Made by a program: the position numbers and the translations under genes. From Hyphomonadaceae bacterium (GTDB lineage Bacteria; Pseudomonadota; Alphaproteobacteria; Caulobacterales; Aquidulcibacteraceae): a stretch of DNA of 64,000 bases. Shown here piece after piece: positions 1 to 8,500 of this stretch. The first letter of the stretch is position 1, and the number at the start of each line of letters is the position of its first letter. The notes beneath the pieces were generated by a model. It was given only the letters and a program-made list of their open reading frames with translations. It searched no databases and was not told the DNA's origin. Location: assembly GCA_016791365.1 (NCBI GenBank), contig JAEUMT010000017.1:1-64000 (forward strand). The letters are read 5' to 3'.

Positions 1-19
1 ATAGGCGCGTTGCTCGTCA

Positions 20-1243
20 TCAATCGTCGATCCGCACGCGCTCGGGCTCGGCGATGGCGAGCAGTGGCGGGGGCGTCGGGTTTGGCTGCGCTTCGGTCAA
101 AGGCGAGCCGGCCACCGGCATGCCGAGCGACAGGAAGCTGCCTGTGCCGGTGCGGGTCGAGGTGTTTTCATTGACGACGATGCGCACCGTTTCAGTGCGC
201 GGCGTGCCGGCGCGTGAAAATACGGTGGCGCCGTCCCACAGCACGTCCGGGATCGGCACGCCGAGTTGGCTGAGCGCGGCGAGATCGCCGGCGGGCGCAA
301 AGCCGGTGTTGCCGAAGGCGTTGTTGCGGATGACGATGTCGCGCGCGAGCGGGTTGTAGTTGGCGTCCTGGAAGCTCTCGCGATAGGCGCTGATCAGGAC
401 GTTGATCGTGCCGTTGTCGCCGATTTCGTTTTCGAACACGTGGACGTTTGAGTTGGCCATGATCAGTACGCCGGTGCCGGTGGGCACGCCGGCGACGATA
501 TTGCCGGCCGGCGCGAAGTTCGGCGTGTTGTTGCCGGTGATGGTGTTCTCGAAGACGCGGATGGCGTGGCCGCCTTGTTGCGGCAGGCCCGGCAGGTCGA
601 ACACCAGGATGCCGCCCGTGTTGCGGGTGGCGGTGTTGCCGAAGACGTCGGCGTTGAAGCTGTTCTCGATCTCGATGCCGGCGACGTTCAACTCCGCCAG
701 ATTGTCGCGCACGATGATGTTGCGCGACTGGCCGACATAGATGCCGGCGTCCGAGGCGCCGCGCGCGATCGAGCGCTCGATGAGGACGTTGTCGCAGTTC
801 ACCGGATAGAGCCCGTAAGCGCCGTTCTCCGCGTTGGGACCGCGTGTCCACTCAACGCGCACCTCGCGGATATGGATGCCGTTGCAATCGCGCGCCTTGA
901 TGGCGTCGCCGCGGGCGTTTTCCACAGCGAAGCCGCGCAGCGTGACGTTGTCGGAGGTGATCAGCAGGCCCTCGGCGCCGCTGCGTTGGGTGTTGAACGA
1001 CAGGATGGAGCGATCGTGGCCGTCGCCGCGGATGGTTACGCGATCGACATCCAGCGACAGGCCGCCGCTGAGTTCAAAGCGCCCACGGGCCAGGCGCACC
1101 GTATCGCCAGGTCGTGCTTCGATGAGCGCGGTTTGCAATTGCTGTTCGGCGCCGGCGCCTGGGCGGATGCGCCATGTCCTGGCCTCCGCCGCACCAGTGA
1201 TGACGATTGCCGCAATGGCGGCGGCAGCGATGAGCCGCATCAT
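20..1243 (-). CDS. Secreted parallel beta-helix repeat protein
   Basis: The 407-residue product begins with a Sec signal peptide of about 22 residues (hydrophobic Ala/Ile stretch, then GAAEA). The rest is a series of short Asn/Gly/Val/Ile repeats such as NVTLRGFAVENARGDAI and NIIVRDNLAELNVAGIEI, typical of right-handed parallel beta-helix (pectate-lyase-like) folds with one turn per 20-25 residues. Such proteins are exported to the periplasm or surface and usually act on, or resemble enzymes that act on, polysaccharides. I see no certain catalytic residues, so the substrate is unknown. The start is the first Met before the signal peptide. It is the last gene of the minus-strand group at the window's left edge. 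Confidence 0.8.
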   Translation of the reverse strand: MMRLIAAAAIAAIVITGAAEARTWRIRPGAGAEQQLQTALIEARPGDTVRLARGRFELSGGLSLDVDRVTIRGDGHDRSILSFNTQRSGAEGLLITSDNVTLRGFAVENARGDAIKARDCNGIHIREVRVEWTRGPNAENGAYGLYPVNCDNVLIERSIARGASDAGIYVGQSRNIIVRDNLAELNVAGIEIENSFNADVFGNTATRNTGGILVFDLPGLPQQGGHAIRVFENTITGNNTPNFAPAGNIVAGVPTGTGVLIMANSNVHVFENEIGDNGTINVLISAYRESFQDANYNPLARDIVIRNNAFGNTGFAPAGDLAALSQLGVPIPDVLWDGATVFSRAGTPRTETVRIVVNENTSTRTGTGSFLSLGMPVAGSPLTEAQPNPTPPPLLAIAEPERVRIDD

Positions 1244-1302
1244 GAACTCCCCACGTAAGTTGCGCGGAGCTTCGCCGCCGGAGGGGGCGGTGTAAAGACA
1301 AG

Positions 1303-1320
1303 GGGGCGCCGCAGCGCCCC
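1303..1320 (-). terminator. Terminator-like hairpin
   Basis: A perfect 7-bp GC stem (GGGGCGC/GCGCCCC) with a 4-nt loop lies 13 nt beyond the stop of the minus-strand gene ending at 1334. On the minus strand it is followed by CTTGTCTTT, a weak T-rich tail. It probably ends the DUF883 gene-pair transcript. Confidence 0.5.
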
Positions 1321-1333
1321 GCTTACGTAAGGG

Positions 1334-1723
1334 TCAGCGGCGGAAGCGCGCCGCGATGTGGATGAGGTCGCGCATCAATGTCGGATGGCGCGCGGCCAAG
1401 AGGGCGCCGAGCGCGGTGACAGCCAGCGTCACGAGGGGACGTTCGCGCACGATCTCGCCAAGGCCCATGGGAAGATCGTCCATGAGTTGCGCCTGTGCGA
1501 TAGCGGCTTCGCGTTCGTGCCGGCGTTTCCGGTAAGCGGTGATCAGTGCGAACACCGCGACGAACAATGCCGCCGACAAGGCGACGATCGCCGCCGCCGC
1601 CGCCGCGCCGACGTTAGGCTCAATCAGCGCGTAAAGCGCAAAGCCGAGCGCGAAGACGATCATCACCACGGCCGCAGCCGCGGCGGCCGTCGCAACGACG
1701 GCTGCCATGGCGCGGTCGAACAT
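1334..1723 (-). CDS. Small membrane protein, partner of DUF883 gene
   Basis: The 129-residue product has two Ala/Val-rich transmembrane helices (about residues 8-31 and 38-60), a basic loop (KRRHERE), then a cytoplasmic stretch and a third weakly hydrophobic segment near 'PLVTLAVTALGALLAA'. The start ATG overlaps the upstream stop codon (TAATG), so the two genes are translationally coupled. In enterobacteria, DUF883 (YqjD-like) genes are followed by a holin-like YqjE membrane protein; this one holds the same position, but I cannot prove homology. Function is unknown; a role at the inner membrane is inferred. Confidence 0.65.
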   Translation of the reverse strand: MFDRAMAAVVATAAAAAAVVMIVFALGFALYALIEPNVGAAAAAAIVALSAALFVAVFALITAYRKRRHEREAAIAQAQLMDDLPMGLGEIVRERPLVTLAVTALGALLAARHPTLMRDLIHIAARFRR

Positions 1724-1941
1724 TAGCGGCGGCTCCCCAGGAGCAGGCCGATGATCAGGCCGACGCCGACCGCCGTGCCGGTGACGGCCAGCGGGCGCTC
1801 TTTCCATTGGCGCTTCAGATAGCGGTGCGCGTCATCGAGGCCGTCTTCGATCGCGGCGTGCGCCGCTTCGTAAGCTTCCTCGGCGCGGTCACGCGCTTCT
1901 TCGGCGAGTTCGGCGGCGCGGGTCATTCTGTCCTTGGCCAT
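1723..1941 (-). CDS. DUF883/YqjD-ElaB-like membrane-anchored protein
   Basis: A 72-residue protein with a charged, helical N-terminal part rich in Ala/Glu/Arg (AAELAEEARDRAEEAYEAAH, likely coiled coil), the typical 'RPLAVTGTAVGVGLIIGLLLG' C-terminal transmembrane segment preceded by 'KERP', and a basic tail (SRR). This is the layout of the DUF883/ElaB/YqjD family, whose E. coli members are C-tail-anchored and associate with ribosomes in stationary phase. I chose the Met of MAKDRM as start; longer reading would add an Arg-rich, non-family extension. It is followed by an overlapping membrane-protein gene. Confidence 0.75.
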   Translation of the reverse strand: MAKDRMTRAAELAEEARDRAEEAYEAAHAAIEDGLDDAHRYLKRQWKERPLAVTGTAVGVGLIIGLLLGSRR

Positions 1942-2038
1942 GACTAGATCGTGCTCCTTGCTTGTCTGTATCGGAGATCGGCTGAATTCGCGCGCACACA
2001 AGCCCTTGCGGCGAGCCGCACCCAGGCTACGACAGCGT

Positions 2039-2725
2039 ATGAGCGAGCCAAAAGTTCCTTTCGACCGGTCGCGCGCCTGGCCGCTCATTTTGGTTATCGG
2101 CCTTAACCTTATCCCGGTCGCCGGCGTTCTCTTTTGGGGATGGAGCGCCTTTGCGCTCATCGTGCTTTATTGGCTGGAGAATGTGGTCATCGGCGTCAGA
2201 ACGCTGGCGAGCATGGCGGCCAACGCCGCGATGACCGGCGGCGCGAATTGGATCGCGGCTCTCGCGCTCGGCGCCTTCTTTACCCTGCACTACGGGCTCT
2301 TCTGCTTTGGGCATGGGGTCTTCGTGATGGGGTTTTTCGGCGGCAATTGGAGTGGCGACAATGTCCTCGACGTCGCCGGGACGGCGCGGAACGTCGTCGC
2401 GGCGCAGACCAATCTCATCATCGGCTTCGCCTCGATCGTCGCCTGGCAGGTGGTGTTGTTCGTGCGCTTCCTGACCAGCGGCGAGGCAAAGCGCACGACG
2501 CCGGTTGATCTCATGGGCGCGCCGTACCCGCGCATCATGGCGCTTCACTTCACCATCATCGTGGGCGCGTTCGTGCTGATGATCCTGAACCAGCCGGTCG
2601 CGGGCATCGTCATCCTGGCGCTGATTAAGATGGCGTACGATGCCGGCGAAGTGCTGCGTAGGCCGAAGACCGAAATGCCGGGCGGCGGCGTCGTCAGCGC
2701 GCCATTGCCCGCGCCGCCTCGATAA
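2039..2725 (+). CDS. DUF6498-like integral membrane protein
   Basis: The 228-residue product has about five to six transmembrane helices beginning with WPLILVIGLNLIPVAGVLFW. It contains the 'YWLENVVIG' and 'LHYGLFCFGHGVFV' segments I associate with DUF6498 membrane proteins of unknown function. The start ATG at 2039 (MSEPKV) leads straight into the first helix. The 3' end overlaps the convergent Nudix gene by about 32 bp. No enzymatic residues can be named; family assignment is from memory of the motif pattern. Confidence 0.7.
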   Translation: MSEPKVPFDRSRAWPLILVIGLNLIPVAGVLFWGWSAFALIVLYWLENVVIGVRTLASMAANAAMTGGANWIAALALGAFFTLHYGLFCFGHGVFVMGFFGGNWSGDNVLDVAGTARNVVAAQTNLIIGFASIVAWQVVLFVRFLTSGEAKRTTPVDLMGAPYPRIMALHFTIIVGAFVLMILNQPVAGIVILALIKMAYDAGEVLRRPKTEMPGGGVVSAPLPAPPR

Positions 2726-3104
2726 TCCGGATCGTTTCGCTCCACATGCCGAGCGCGGCGATTTCGCCGGCGGAAAAGAACGCGGCTTCGCGCGCGTCGT
2801 CGCCCGCGATTGGTTCTCCCGCGACCCAGCGGACGGCATAGTCGATCAGCACATAGTGGCGGTCGCCCATGAGGCCGTCGACGACATCGATGAGGCCGAT
2901 GATCTCGCCCACGCAGCCGGTCTCTTCACGTAACTCACGTAGCGCGGCGTCGGCGGCGCGTTCGCCGAACTCGATGCGGCCGCCGGGGAGTGACCACTCG
3001 CCCTCGCGCGGGGGCGCGCCGCGGCGGATGAGCAGCACCTCCCCGCCGCGCAGGCATACGACGCCGGCGGCGGCGACCGGCTTGCTCTCTTGCGCCTCGT
3101 TCAT
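2694..3104 (-). CDS. Nudix hydrolase
   Basis: A 136-residue, single-domain Nudix protein. The Nudix box spans residues 42-64 and matches G-x5-E-x7-RE-x2-EE-x-G (visible as RELREETG), the Mg2+-binding signature used to hydrolyse nucleoside diphosphates linked to another group. Length fits MutT/ADP-ribose-pyrophosphatase-like enzymes. The substrate cannot be told from sequence. It overlaps the 3' end of the convergent membrane protein gene at 2694-2725, so the two transcripts are antisense to each other over that stretch. Confidence 0.9.
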   Translation of the reverse strand: MNEAQESKPVAAAGVVCLRGGEVLLIRRGAPPREGEWSLPGGRIEFGERAADAALRELREETGCVGEIIGLIDVVDGLMGDRHYVLIDYAVRWVAGEPIAGDDAREAAFFSAGEIAALGMWSETIRIIEAARAMAR

Positions 3105-3154
3105 GCCATCCTCCGGGCAGACCTTGATCTAGTCCGATGAGGTGGGAGGCGTCG

Positions 3155-3562
3155 ATGCGGCGCGGTTTGTCTCTTTTTGTCCTGCTGATCGTGTCAGCTG
3201 GCGGGATCGCGGCCGCCCAGACGGTGCGACTCACCGCCGATGAGGCGCGACGCGAGTTGTTTGGCGTCGAGTTTGGCGGCGTGAACGAGACCGTGGGCGA
3301 TGAATGGCGCGAATGTATCGAGCCAGGCGGGCGAACGATCTATCGGCGCGGCGGTGAAGTGAGCGAAGGGCGGCTGGAAATCCGACCGGATGGTCAGGCC
3401 TGCTTCACCTACCCGCCGGATACGTATCAATCGTGCTTCGAGGTCATGCGCGAGGGGGTGAATTATCGTTTCGATGCGTTCGTCACGCGCACAATCAGGC
3501 GCGATGTGCGCTCGTGCGGCCCGGCCAACGACGCCTACGTGCGTCTTGGGGCAGAAAGCTGA
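3155..3562 (+). CDS. Secreted hypothetical protein
   Basis: The product is about 135 residues from the ATG at 3155, chosen because GGGAGG lies just upstream and a signal peptide (RRGLSLFVLLIVSAGGIAAAQ) follows directly. The mature part has three Cys (in REC-IEP, QACF, QSCF and RSCG contexts, probably disulfide-bonded) and a region 'EGRLEIRPDGQACFTYPP' that looks like a small beta-rich periplasmic domain. Similar short proteins are common hypotheticals in this order. I do not recognise a family, so function is unknown. Confidence 0.65.
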   Translation: MRRGLSLFVLLIVSAGGIAAAQTVRLTADEARRELFGVEFGGVNETVGDEWRECIEPGGRTIYRRGGEVSEGRLEIRPDGQACFTYPPDTYQSCFEVMREGVNYRFDAFVTRTIRRDVRSCGPANDAYVRLGAES

Positions 3563-3615
3563 AAACAAAATAGAATTTTGCAGCAATGCGGGGCGACGCG
3601 GGGCCCCATAACGAA

Positions 3616-3643
3616 GAAGCGCGCCGCTTTCGCGACGCGCTTC
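3616..3643 (-). terminator. Hairpin downstream of histone-like gene
   Basis: A 12-bp stem (GAAGCGCG plus four more pairs, one of them G-T) closed by a GAAA tetraloop on the minus strand, 61 nt beyond the stop of the Lys/Ala-rich gene at 3704. There is no clean T-tract, so it may act as an RNA stabiliser or a weak terminator. Confidence 0.5.
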
Positions 3644-3703
3644 TCTTGGACATTCGTCCTTAGCTCATTCGAGCGTCTCACCATGGAGACACTCGGCGGG
3701 CCG

Positions 3704-3853
3704 TTACCGGCGCTTCGCCTTCTTAGCTGCCTTCTTCTTGGCAGTCTTACGCGGCGCCTTCGCCTTCTTCGCGGTCGTCTTCTTCGCGGCGGCCTTCTTG
3801 GCTTTCGCTTTCTTCGCGACCTTCTTGGTCGCTTTCTTTGCTTTCTTGGCCAT
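3704..3853 (-). CDS. Lys/Ala-rich histone H1-like small protein
   Basis: This short frame encodes 49 residues, almost half Lys, in a repeating KKA/AKK pattern (starts MAKKAKKATKKVAKKAK, ends AAKKAKRR). It has the composition of eukaryotic H1 tails and of bacterial H1-like DNA-binding proteins. The start is supported by GAAGGAG about 8 nt upstream. It probably binds DNA or RNA non-specifically through charge; nucleoid compaction is inference. The upstream region carries three GANTC sites in 50 bp and an A/T-rich tract, and a hairpin follows the gene. The codon use (AAG/AAA Lys with GCG/GCC Ala) fits the host. Confidence 0.75.
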   Translation of the reverse strand: MAKKAKKATKKVAKKAKAKKAAAKKTTAKKAKAPRKTAKKKAAKKAKRR

Positions 3854-4034
3854 GCCCTGGCTCCTTCGTTAGTTACGGCAACGCAGCCGCAGTACGTCGT
3901 CAATTAATCTGTTGCAAGCACATTCGCCAGTGAAAAAATTTTGCGCGATGAATCTGCAACAGCATCGCGCGTGCGATTCGCGTTCATCGATGTTGAGTCA
4001 CACGCATCGTTTCGATGCTGAACATCATCTCACA
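3854..4034. promoter_or_regulatory. Upstream region of histone-like gene with GANTC cluster
   Basis: This 181-bp gap holds GANTC (CcrM methylation) sites at 3950-3954, 3975-3979 and 3995-3999 and an A/T-rich tract (AAAAAATTTT near 3933-3942). It must contain the promoter of the minus-strand histone-like gene. Dependence on methylation is inferred from site clustering only. Confidence 0.4.
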
Positions 4035-5423
4035 TCACTCGAACAACACGCGCGGGTTCATCACGTTCGACGGATCAATCGCGTGCTTCACGGCGCGCAT
4101 CAGCGCCAACGATTCGCGATCCTTGAAGCGCGCAAGGTCGCCGCGACGCGCGATTCCAATGCCGTGCTCGGCGGAGATCGAGCCGCCGAGCACGGTGGCT
4201 GTCTCATAGACGAGTTGCGTCAGATCGGGACCCGGGAAGGCGGCGGGATCGGCGCCCCGCGGCTGCATCGCGGTGTAATGGAAGTTGCCGTCGCCCATGT
4301 GACCGAAGGCGACGATGCGGACGCCGGGGCAGCGTTGCTCCATCGCGGCGTTGGCGCGCGCGAGGAAGGTTGGCGTTGCTGAAACCGGCACGCTGATATC
4401 GTGGCTGACTTGCGCGCCTTCGGGCTTGTGGCCGGCCGAAATGCTCTCGCGCAAAGCCCAAAAAACCCGCGCCTGGCTTGCGTTTTCCGCAATGAGCGCG
4501 GTTTCCGCTTCGCCTGCGTCAATGGCGGCCGCGAGGGCGGTTTCGATGGCGTCGCGCAGGCCTTCGGCGTGCGCCGCTTCGAACTCGATCAGCACCGCGA
4601 TCGCGCCTGCGCCGTTCAGGGGATCGCGCACGCTCGCGACGTTCTTGACGGTCACATCGACGCTCAGCCGGTTCATCACTTCGAAGGCCGAGACCGCCCC
4701 CGTCGCCGCCTTCATCCGGTGGAGAAGCGCGAGCGCGTGGTCCGCCGACGGGACCGCGAGCATGACTGTCTCGCGCGCGGCCGGCCGGGGGTGGAGCTTG
4801 AGGCACGCCGCCGTGACGATGCCGAGTGTGCCCTCCGCGCCGATGAAGAGCTGTTTGAGGTCGTAGCCGGTGTTGTCCTTCCGCAGACCCTTGAGGCCGG
4901 AGAAGGTGCGACCATCTGGCAGCACCGCTTCGATGCCGAGCACGAGCTCGCGCATCATGCCGTATCGCAGCACGTGCACGCCGCCCGCGTTGGTCGAGAT
5001 GAGTCCGCCGATCGTCGCGCTGTGCTCGGCGGCGAGAGAGAGGGGGAACAAGCGATTCGATTCGGCGGCGGCGCTCTGCACGTTGGAGAGCACGACGCCC
5101 GCTTCCGCGATGAGCGAGTCGTTGGCGGCGTCGACCGCGCGGATCCGGTTCATGCGGCGGAGCGAGATCAGCACCTCGCCATCGGGGATTTGCGCGCCGA
5201 CGAGGCCTGTATTGCCGCCCTGCGGGGTGATCTTCGCGCCTGCAGCGACGCAAAGTTTCACGATGTCGGCTACCTCGGCGGTTGTGGCGGGATAGGCGGC
5301 GAACGGCGTGCGGCCACTATATCTGCCCCGCCATTCAACGAGGTGCGGGGCGAGCTGTTCGGCGTCGCTGACGACGTGTTTGGCCCCGATACGGGCGGCG
5401 ATTTGGGATGCGAGATCGGACAT
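4035..5423 (-). CDS. FAD-binding oxidase (GlcD/D-2-hydroxyacid dehydrogenase-like)
   Basis: The 462-residue protein has the FAD-PCMH domain first (PQGGNTGLVGAQIP around residue 70; TNAGGVHVLRYG around 140) and the FAD-linked oxidase C-terminal domain after it (FGHMGDGNFHYTA and SAEHGIG near the end). These residues bind FAD and the substrate carboxylate in D-lactate, glycolate and D-2-hydroxyglutarate dehydrogenases. It should oxidise a D-2-hydroxyacid and pass electrons to quinone or an acceptor protein; which acid is not visible. The gene ends at the histone-like gene's promoter region and is 12 nt downstream of the tsaC-like gene, suggesting one operon. Confidence 0.85.
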   Translation of the reverse strand: MSDLASQIAARIGAKHVVSDAEQLAPHLVEWRGRYSGRTPFAAYPATTAEVADIVKLCVAAGAKITPQGGNTGLVGAQIPDGEVLISLRRMNRIRAVDAANDSLIAEAGVVLSNVQSAAAESNRLFPLSLAAEHSATIGGLISTNAGGVHVLRYGMMRELVLGIEAVLPDGRTFSGLKGLRKDNTGYDLKQLFIGAEGTLGIVTAACLKLHPRPAARETVMLAVPSADHALALLHRMKAATGAVSAFEVMNRLSVDVTVKNVASVRDPLNGAGAIAVLIEFEAAHAEGLRDAIETALAAAIDAGEAETALIAENASQARVFWALRESISAGHKPEGAQVSHDISVPVSATPTFLARANAAMEQRCPGVRIVAFGHMGDGNFHYTAMQPRGADPAAFPGPDLTQLVYETATVLGGSISAEHGIGIARRGDLARFKDRESLALMRAVKHAIDPSNVMNPRVLFE

Positions 5424-5435
5424 GTGAGTCCGAAC

Positions 5436-6350
5436 CTAACGCGGTGCGGCGGCTCTAGCGAGGCGGTCGCGGATGGCTTCGGCCAATCCGCCGCCGGGAA
5501 TGGGGGCGACGGCGATTGTGTCAGCGCCGGTGGCGTCGAGCGCGCGCAGATGGGCGTAGAGATTGGCCGCGGCCTCGGTGAAATCGCCGCTGACGGAGAG
5601 CGAGAGGCCGCCTGGAGGCGCTTCGTTGCCGAATGCGAGATAGGCGGCGCCCGCAGGCGGCGTCGCCGCATTGAGGATGATGCGCGCGCGCGGCGCGTAG
5701 TGGCTTTCCATCATGCCGGGCGCGGCAATGGCGCCGGAGGCGGGCGTTGCGAGCGCGCCGGTGACGGCTTCGATGGCGTCGCGGCCGATCGCGCCGGGAC
5801 GGAGCAATGTGGCGTGGCCGTCGGCGTCGATGGCGACGATGGTCGACTCGAGGCCGACAGCGGATGGGCCGCCATCGAGAATGAGATCGACGGCGCCTTC
5901 AAGGTCGGCGGCGGCGTGCGCGGCGGTCGTCGCGCTGACATGGCCCGAGCGGTTGGCGCTCGGCGCGACGACCGGTCCGCCGAACGCCGCGAGCAGGTCG
6001 CGCGCGAGCGGGTGCGAGGGTGAGCGCAAGGCGATGGTGGCAAGGCCGGCGCAGGCGAGTTCAGCGACGGGACTGTCCGCGTGGCGCGGGACGACAATGG
6101 TGAGCGGGCCAGGCCAGAATTTCTCCGCGAGAGCGCGTGCGACCGGATGCAGTTCTCCGTGCCGCTCCGCGTCAGCGAGGCTGAGCACGTGGCTGATCAG
6201 CGGATTGAATTGCGGGCGGCCCTTGGCGGCGAAGATGCGGGCGACGGCATGCGGATTGGTCGCGTCAGCGCCGACGCCATAGACGGTCTCGGTCGGGAAG
6301 ACGACCAGACCGCCAGCGCGCAGAACCTCCGCCCCCCGCGCCACGCTCAT
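5436..6350 (-). CDS. tsaC: L-threonylcarbamoyladenylate synthase (Sua5 type)
   Basis: The 304-residue protein carries the YrdC/TsaC domain (VVFPTETVYGVGADA near residue 20; KGRPQFNPL; SANRSGHVSATT) and a C-terminal Sua5 extension (SHYAPRARI), so it is the longer Sua5-like form. It makes threonylcarbamoyl-AMP from Thr, bicarbonate and ATP, the first step of t6A37 modification of ANN-decoding tRNAs, and works with TsaBDE elsewhere in the genome. Its ATG overlaps the stop of the preceding cytochrome b561/YceI gene by 4 bp. Essential function; start well supported by the conserved N-terminus. Confidence 0.92.
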   Translation of the reverse strand: MSVARGAEVLRAGGLVVFPTETVYGVGADATNPHAVARIFAAKGRPQFNPLISHVLSLADAERHGELHPVARALAEKFWPGPLTIVVPRHADSPVAELACAGLATIALRSPSHPLARDLLAAFGGPVVAPSANRSGHVSATTAAHAAADLEGAVDLILDGGPSAVGLESTIVAIDADGHATLLRPGAIGRDAIEAVTGALATPASGAIAAPGMMESHYAPRARIILNAATPPAGAAYLAFGNEAPPGGLSLSVSGDFTEAAANLYAHLRALDATGADTIAVAPIPGGGLAEAIRDRLARAAAPR

Positions 6351-7693
6351 GAGGATCGCGTCGCCTGCACGCGGATGGTGACGTCGACATTGCGCGAGAT
6401 CATGTCCGCGCCCTCGACGTCCTTGCCGAGATCAAACTCCTCGCGGTCGATCGCCACCGTGCCGTTCATCACGGCGGTGTCGCCATTGATCGTCAGCGTG
6501 AATGGCAGCCGAACGTTGCGTTCGCGGCCCTTGATCGTGAGTTCGCCGCGCGCCTCGTAGCCTTCGCCGCGACGGCGGAAGTCGGTGGCGCGGAAGGTGG
6601 CGGTGGGGTGGGCGTCGACATCGAACCAGCCCGGCTCGCGCATGTAGGCGTCGTGCGAGGCGATGCCGTCGCTGGCGGAGCCGGTTTGGATCGTGACGGC
6701 GACGGCCGAGTTTTCGAGATCGTTCGGATCGAAGCGGATGTCGGCGCGCCAGAGGGCGAAGCGGCCGTCGATGCGCGAGGCGCTGCCTGAGCCGTCGTCC
6801 ATCGAGAAGGCGAAGGCGATGGAGCTGCGCGCCGCATCGACGCGCCAGGCGCTGGCTTGGCCTGATGCGGCGGGTGGGGCGACGGCGGTCGTGGTTGCGG
6901 GCGCTTCCGTGGTCGTGGCGGGCGTCTCGACCACTTCGAATGATGATTGGGCCTGGGGCGATGTCGCCGTCGGGCTGCCGCTGAGCAGTATGAATGACGC
7001 GGCCGCAAGTGCGACCACAATCACCGAGAGCCCGCCGCCAAGAATGGCGAGGCGCACAGGGTTCTTCGGCGCCGCCTCGGTTTCGTTCGGCGCGCGCAGG
7101 CCGGGGACCATGTGTGCGAGCACTTCGTCCTTGTCGAAGAGCTGGTGTTTCAGCGCGGCAAGCACGTGAAGCGCCGCGAGGCCGAGGGCGGCGTAAGCGA
7201 GATAGGCGTGCGCCGTGAGCGCGGCCTCGGCCGCATCTTCACGCACGCCGAGGCCGGCCTGGTTCAGACCAAACAGCGCCGGCACTTCGAAGAGGCCGAA
7301 CCAATGCGTCGCCACCGGCAACGGCGCTTCGTCGTGGATCGACCAGCCGGTTGAAACGTAGAGCCAGCCGGAGAGCGGCAGGCCGATCATGAGCGCGTAG
7401 AAGGCCCAGTGTGTCGCCTTGGCGACGAAGCGCTCCCAAACCGGCATGTGCGCGGGCATGGGCGGCGGCGGGTTCATCAGCCGCCAGGCGAGCCGAACGA
7501 AGCTGAGCGCCAGTACGGTGAGGCCGATCGATTTGTGCAGTTGGTAGGCGCGGAAGAGCTGAGCGCTGACATCGCCGTGCTCGGCGCTCTCGTGCATCCA
7601 GAGTCCCATCGGGATCATAAAGAGGATCGCCGTCGCGATCGCCCAGTGAAGGACGATCGCGACGGCTGTATATCGTTGGGCTCTGGCCGCCAT
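6347..7693 (-). CDS. Cytochrome b561-YceI fusion protein
   Basis: A 448-residue fusion. Residues 1-200 form a four-helix cytochrome b561 domain with haem-ligand His candidates in VLHWAIA, LHKSIG and LHVLAALKH. After a transmembrane anchor (about 218-238) and a Thr/Ala/Pro-rich linker, residues 275-448 form a YceI-like lipocalin domain (WRVDAARSSIAFAFSMDDG, FRATDFRRRGEGYEARGELTIKG). YceI proteins bind isoprenoid lipids such as quinones; pairing with b561 suggests periplasmic quinone handling or superoxide/quinol redox, by inference. It overlaps both neighbours (TGATG upstream, ATGA downstream), so it is translationally coupled to a second YceI gene and to tsaC. Confidence 0.88.
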   Translation of the reverse strand: MAARAQRYTAVAIVLHWAIATAILFMIPMGLWMHESAEHGDVSAQLFRAYQLHKSIGLTVLALSFVRLAWRLMNPPPPMPAHMPVWERFVAKATHWAFYALMIGLPLSGWLYVSTGWSIHDEAPLPVATHWFGLFEVPALFGLNQAGLGVREDAAEAALTAHAYLAYAALGLAALHVLAALKHQLFDKDEVLAHMVPGLRAPNETEAAPKNPVRLAILGGGLSVIVVALAAASFILLSGSPTATSPQAQSSFEVVETPATTTEAPATTTAVAPPAASGQASAWRVDAARSSIAFAFSMDDGSGSASRIDGRFALWRADIRFDPNDLENSAVAVTIQTGSASDGIASHDAYMREPGWFDVDAHPTATFRATDFRRRGEGYEARGELTIKGRERNVRLPFTLTINGDTAVMNGTVAIDREEFDLGKDVEGADMISRNVDVTIRVQATRSS

Positions 7694-8391
7694 CAGTTCA
7701 CTGGCTCGGCGGTGGTGTTGCCGGGGACGGGCGCGCTTTCGATCGGGCGCGTGAACTCGGCTTCGATGATGAGCGTGACTTCATCGCTGACGCCGTCATT
7801 GCCGCCGGCGGACGGCAGAAGTTCGTTCACGCCGTATTGCGAGCGATTGAACGTGCCGCGCGCCGAGAAGCCAATCGACGAGACTTGCATGCCTAGCGGG
7901 TGCGGGCTGTGGCTGCCGTCGTAGGTGACGTCGAGCGTGATCGGATGGGTCTGGCCGCGAAGCGTCAGATCGCCGGTGACGCGCGCGGTGTTGGGGCCGG
8001 TCGATTCAACCGCCGTGGAGGTGAAGGTGGCGCTCGTGAAACCGGCGGAGTCGAGCCATGACGAGTTCTGCAGTTCGGAATCGAAATCGCGCGGGCCAGT
8101 GTAAGGCGTATCGAGCGAGGTGACGTCAACCACAGCTTGGATCGTCGATTGCGTCGGCGTCTCGGCGTTGAAGTTGAGCGTGCCGGAAAGCTTGTTGAAG
8201 CGTAGTGTGTAGTTCGCGAGCCCGAAGTGCTGCGCCGTCACGGTGACGCTCGAATGGTTCGGATCGAGTGTGTAGGCGCCTGTTGGCGCGTTCACTTCCA
8301 CCGGCGCCGCCTCGGTGGTGGCGGGCGTCTCGGCGGGCTGGTTGCAAGCGGCCAGGGTCAAGGCTGCTGCGGCGGCGATCAAATATCTCAT
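7693..8391 (-). CDS. YceI family lipoprotein
   Basis: The 232-residue product starts with a lipoprotein signal (LTLAACNQ; lipidated Cys at residue 16). A YceI beta-barrel follows (YTLDPNHSSVTVTAQHFGLANY, then DLTLRGQTHPITLDVTY and FSARGTFNRSQYGVNELLP). YceI domains hold an amphiphilic polyprenyl ligand in a hydrophobic pore; this copy should sit on the periplasmic side of a membrane. It overlaps the b561-YceI fusion by one base (TGATG), which supports joint action. A purine-rich GGGAGAC precedes the start. Confidence 0.88.
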   Translation of the reverse strand: MRYLIAAAAALTLAACNQPAETPATTEAAPVEVNAPTGAYTLDPNHSSVTVTAQHFGLANYTLRFNKLSGTLNFNAETPTQSTIQAVVDVTSLDTPYTGPRDFDSELQNSSWLDSAGFTSATFTSTAVESTGPNTARVTGDLTLRGQTHPITLDVTYDGSHSPHPLGMQVSSIGFSARGTFNRSQYGVNELLPSAGGNDGVSDEVTLIIEAEFTRPIESAPVPGNTTAEPVN

Positions 8392-8500
8392 TCAGGTCTC
8401 CCACGCTGGAACCGCTTATGTAGGCCAAGCGGCGGCAACGGCTACCGGGCACAACGCGGTAACCTAGCGTCCCGGCCCCTGTCATCAACAGGCGCGGGGC

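Noticed and set aside
4401-6023. 540-codon open frame on plus across the FAD oxidase and tsaC genes
   Set aside because: It crosses two real genes on minus and shows no family motif; antisense artefact of high GC.
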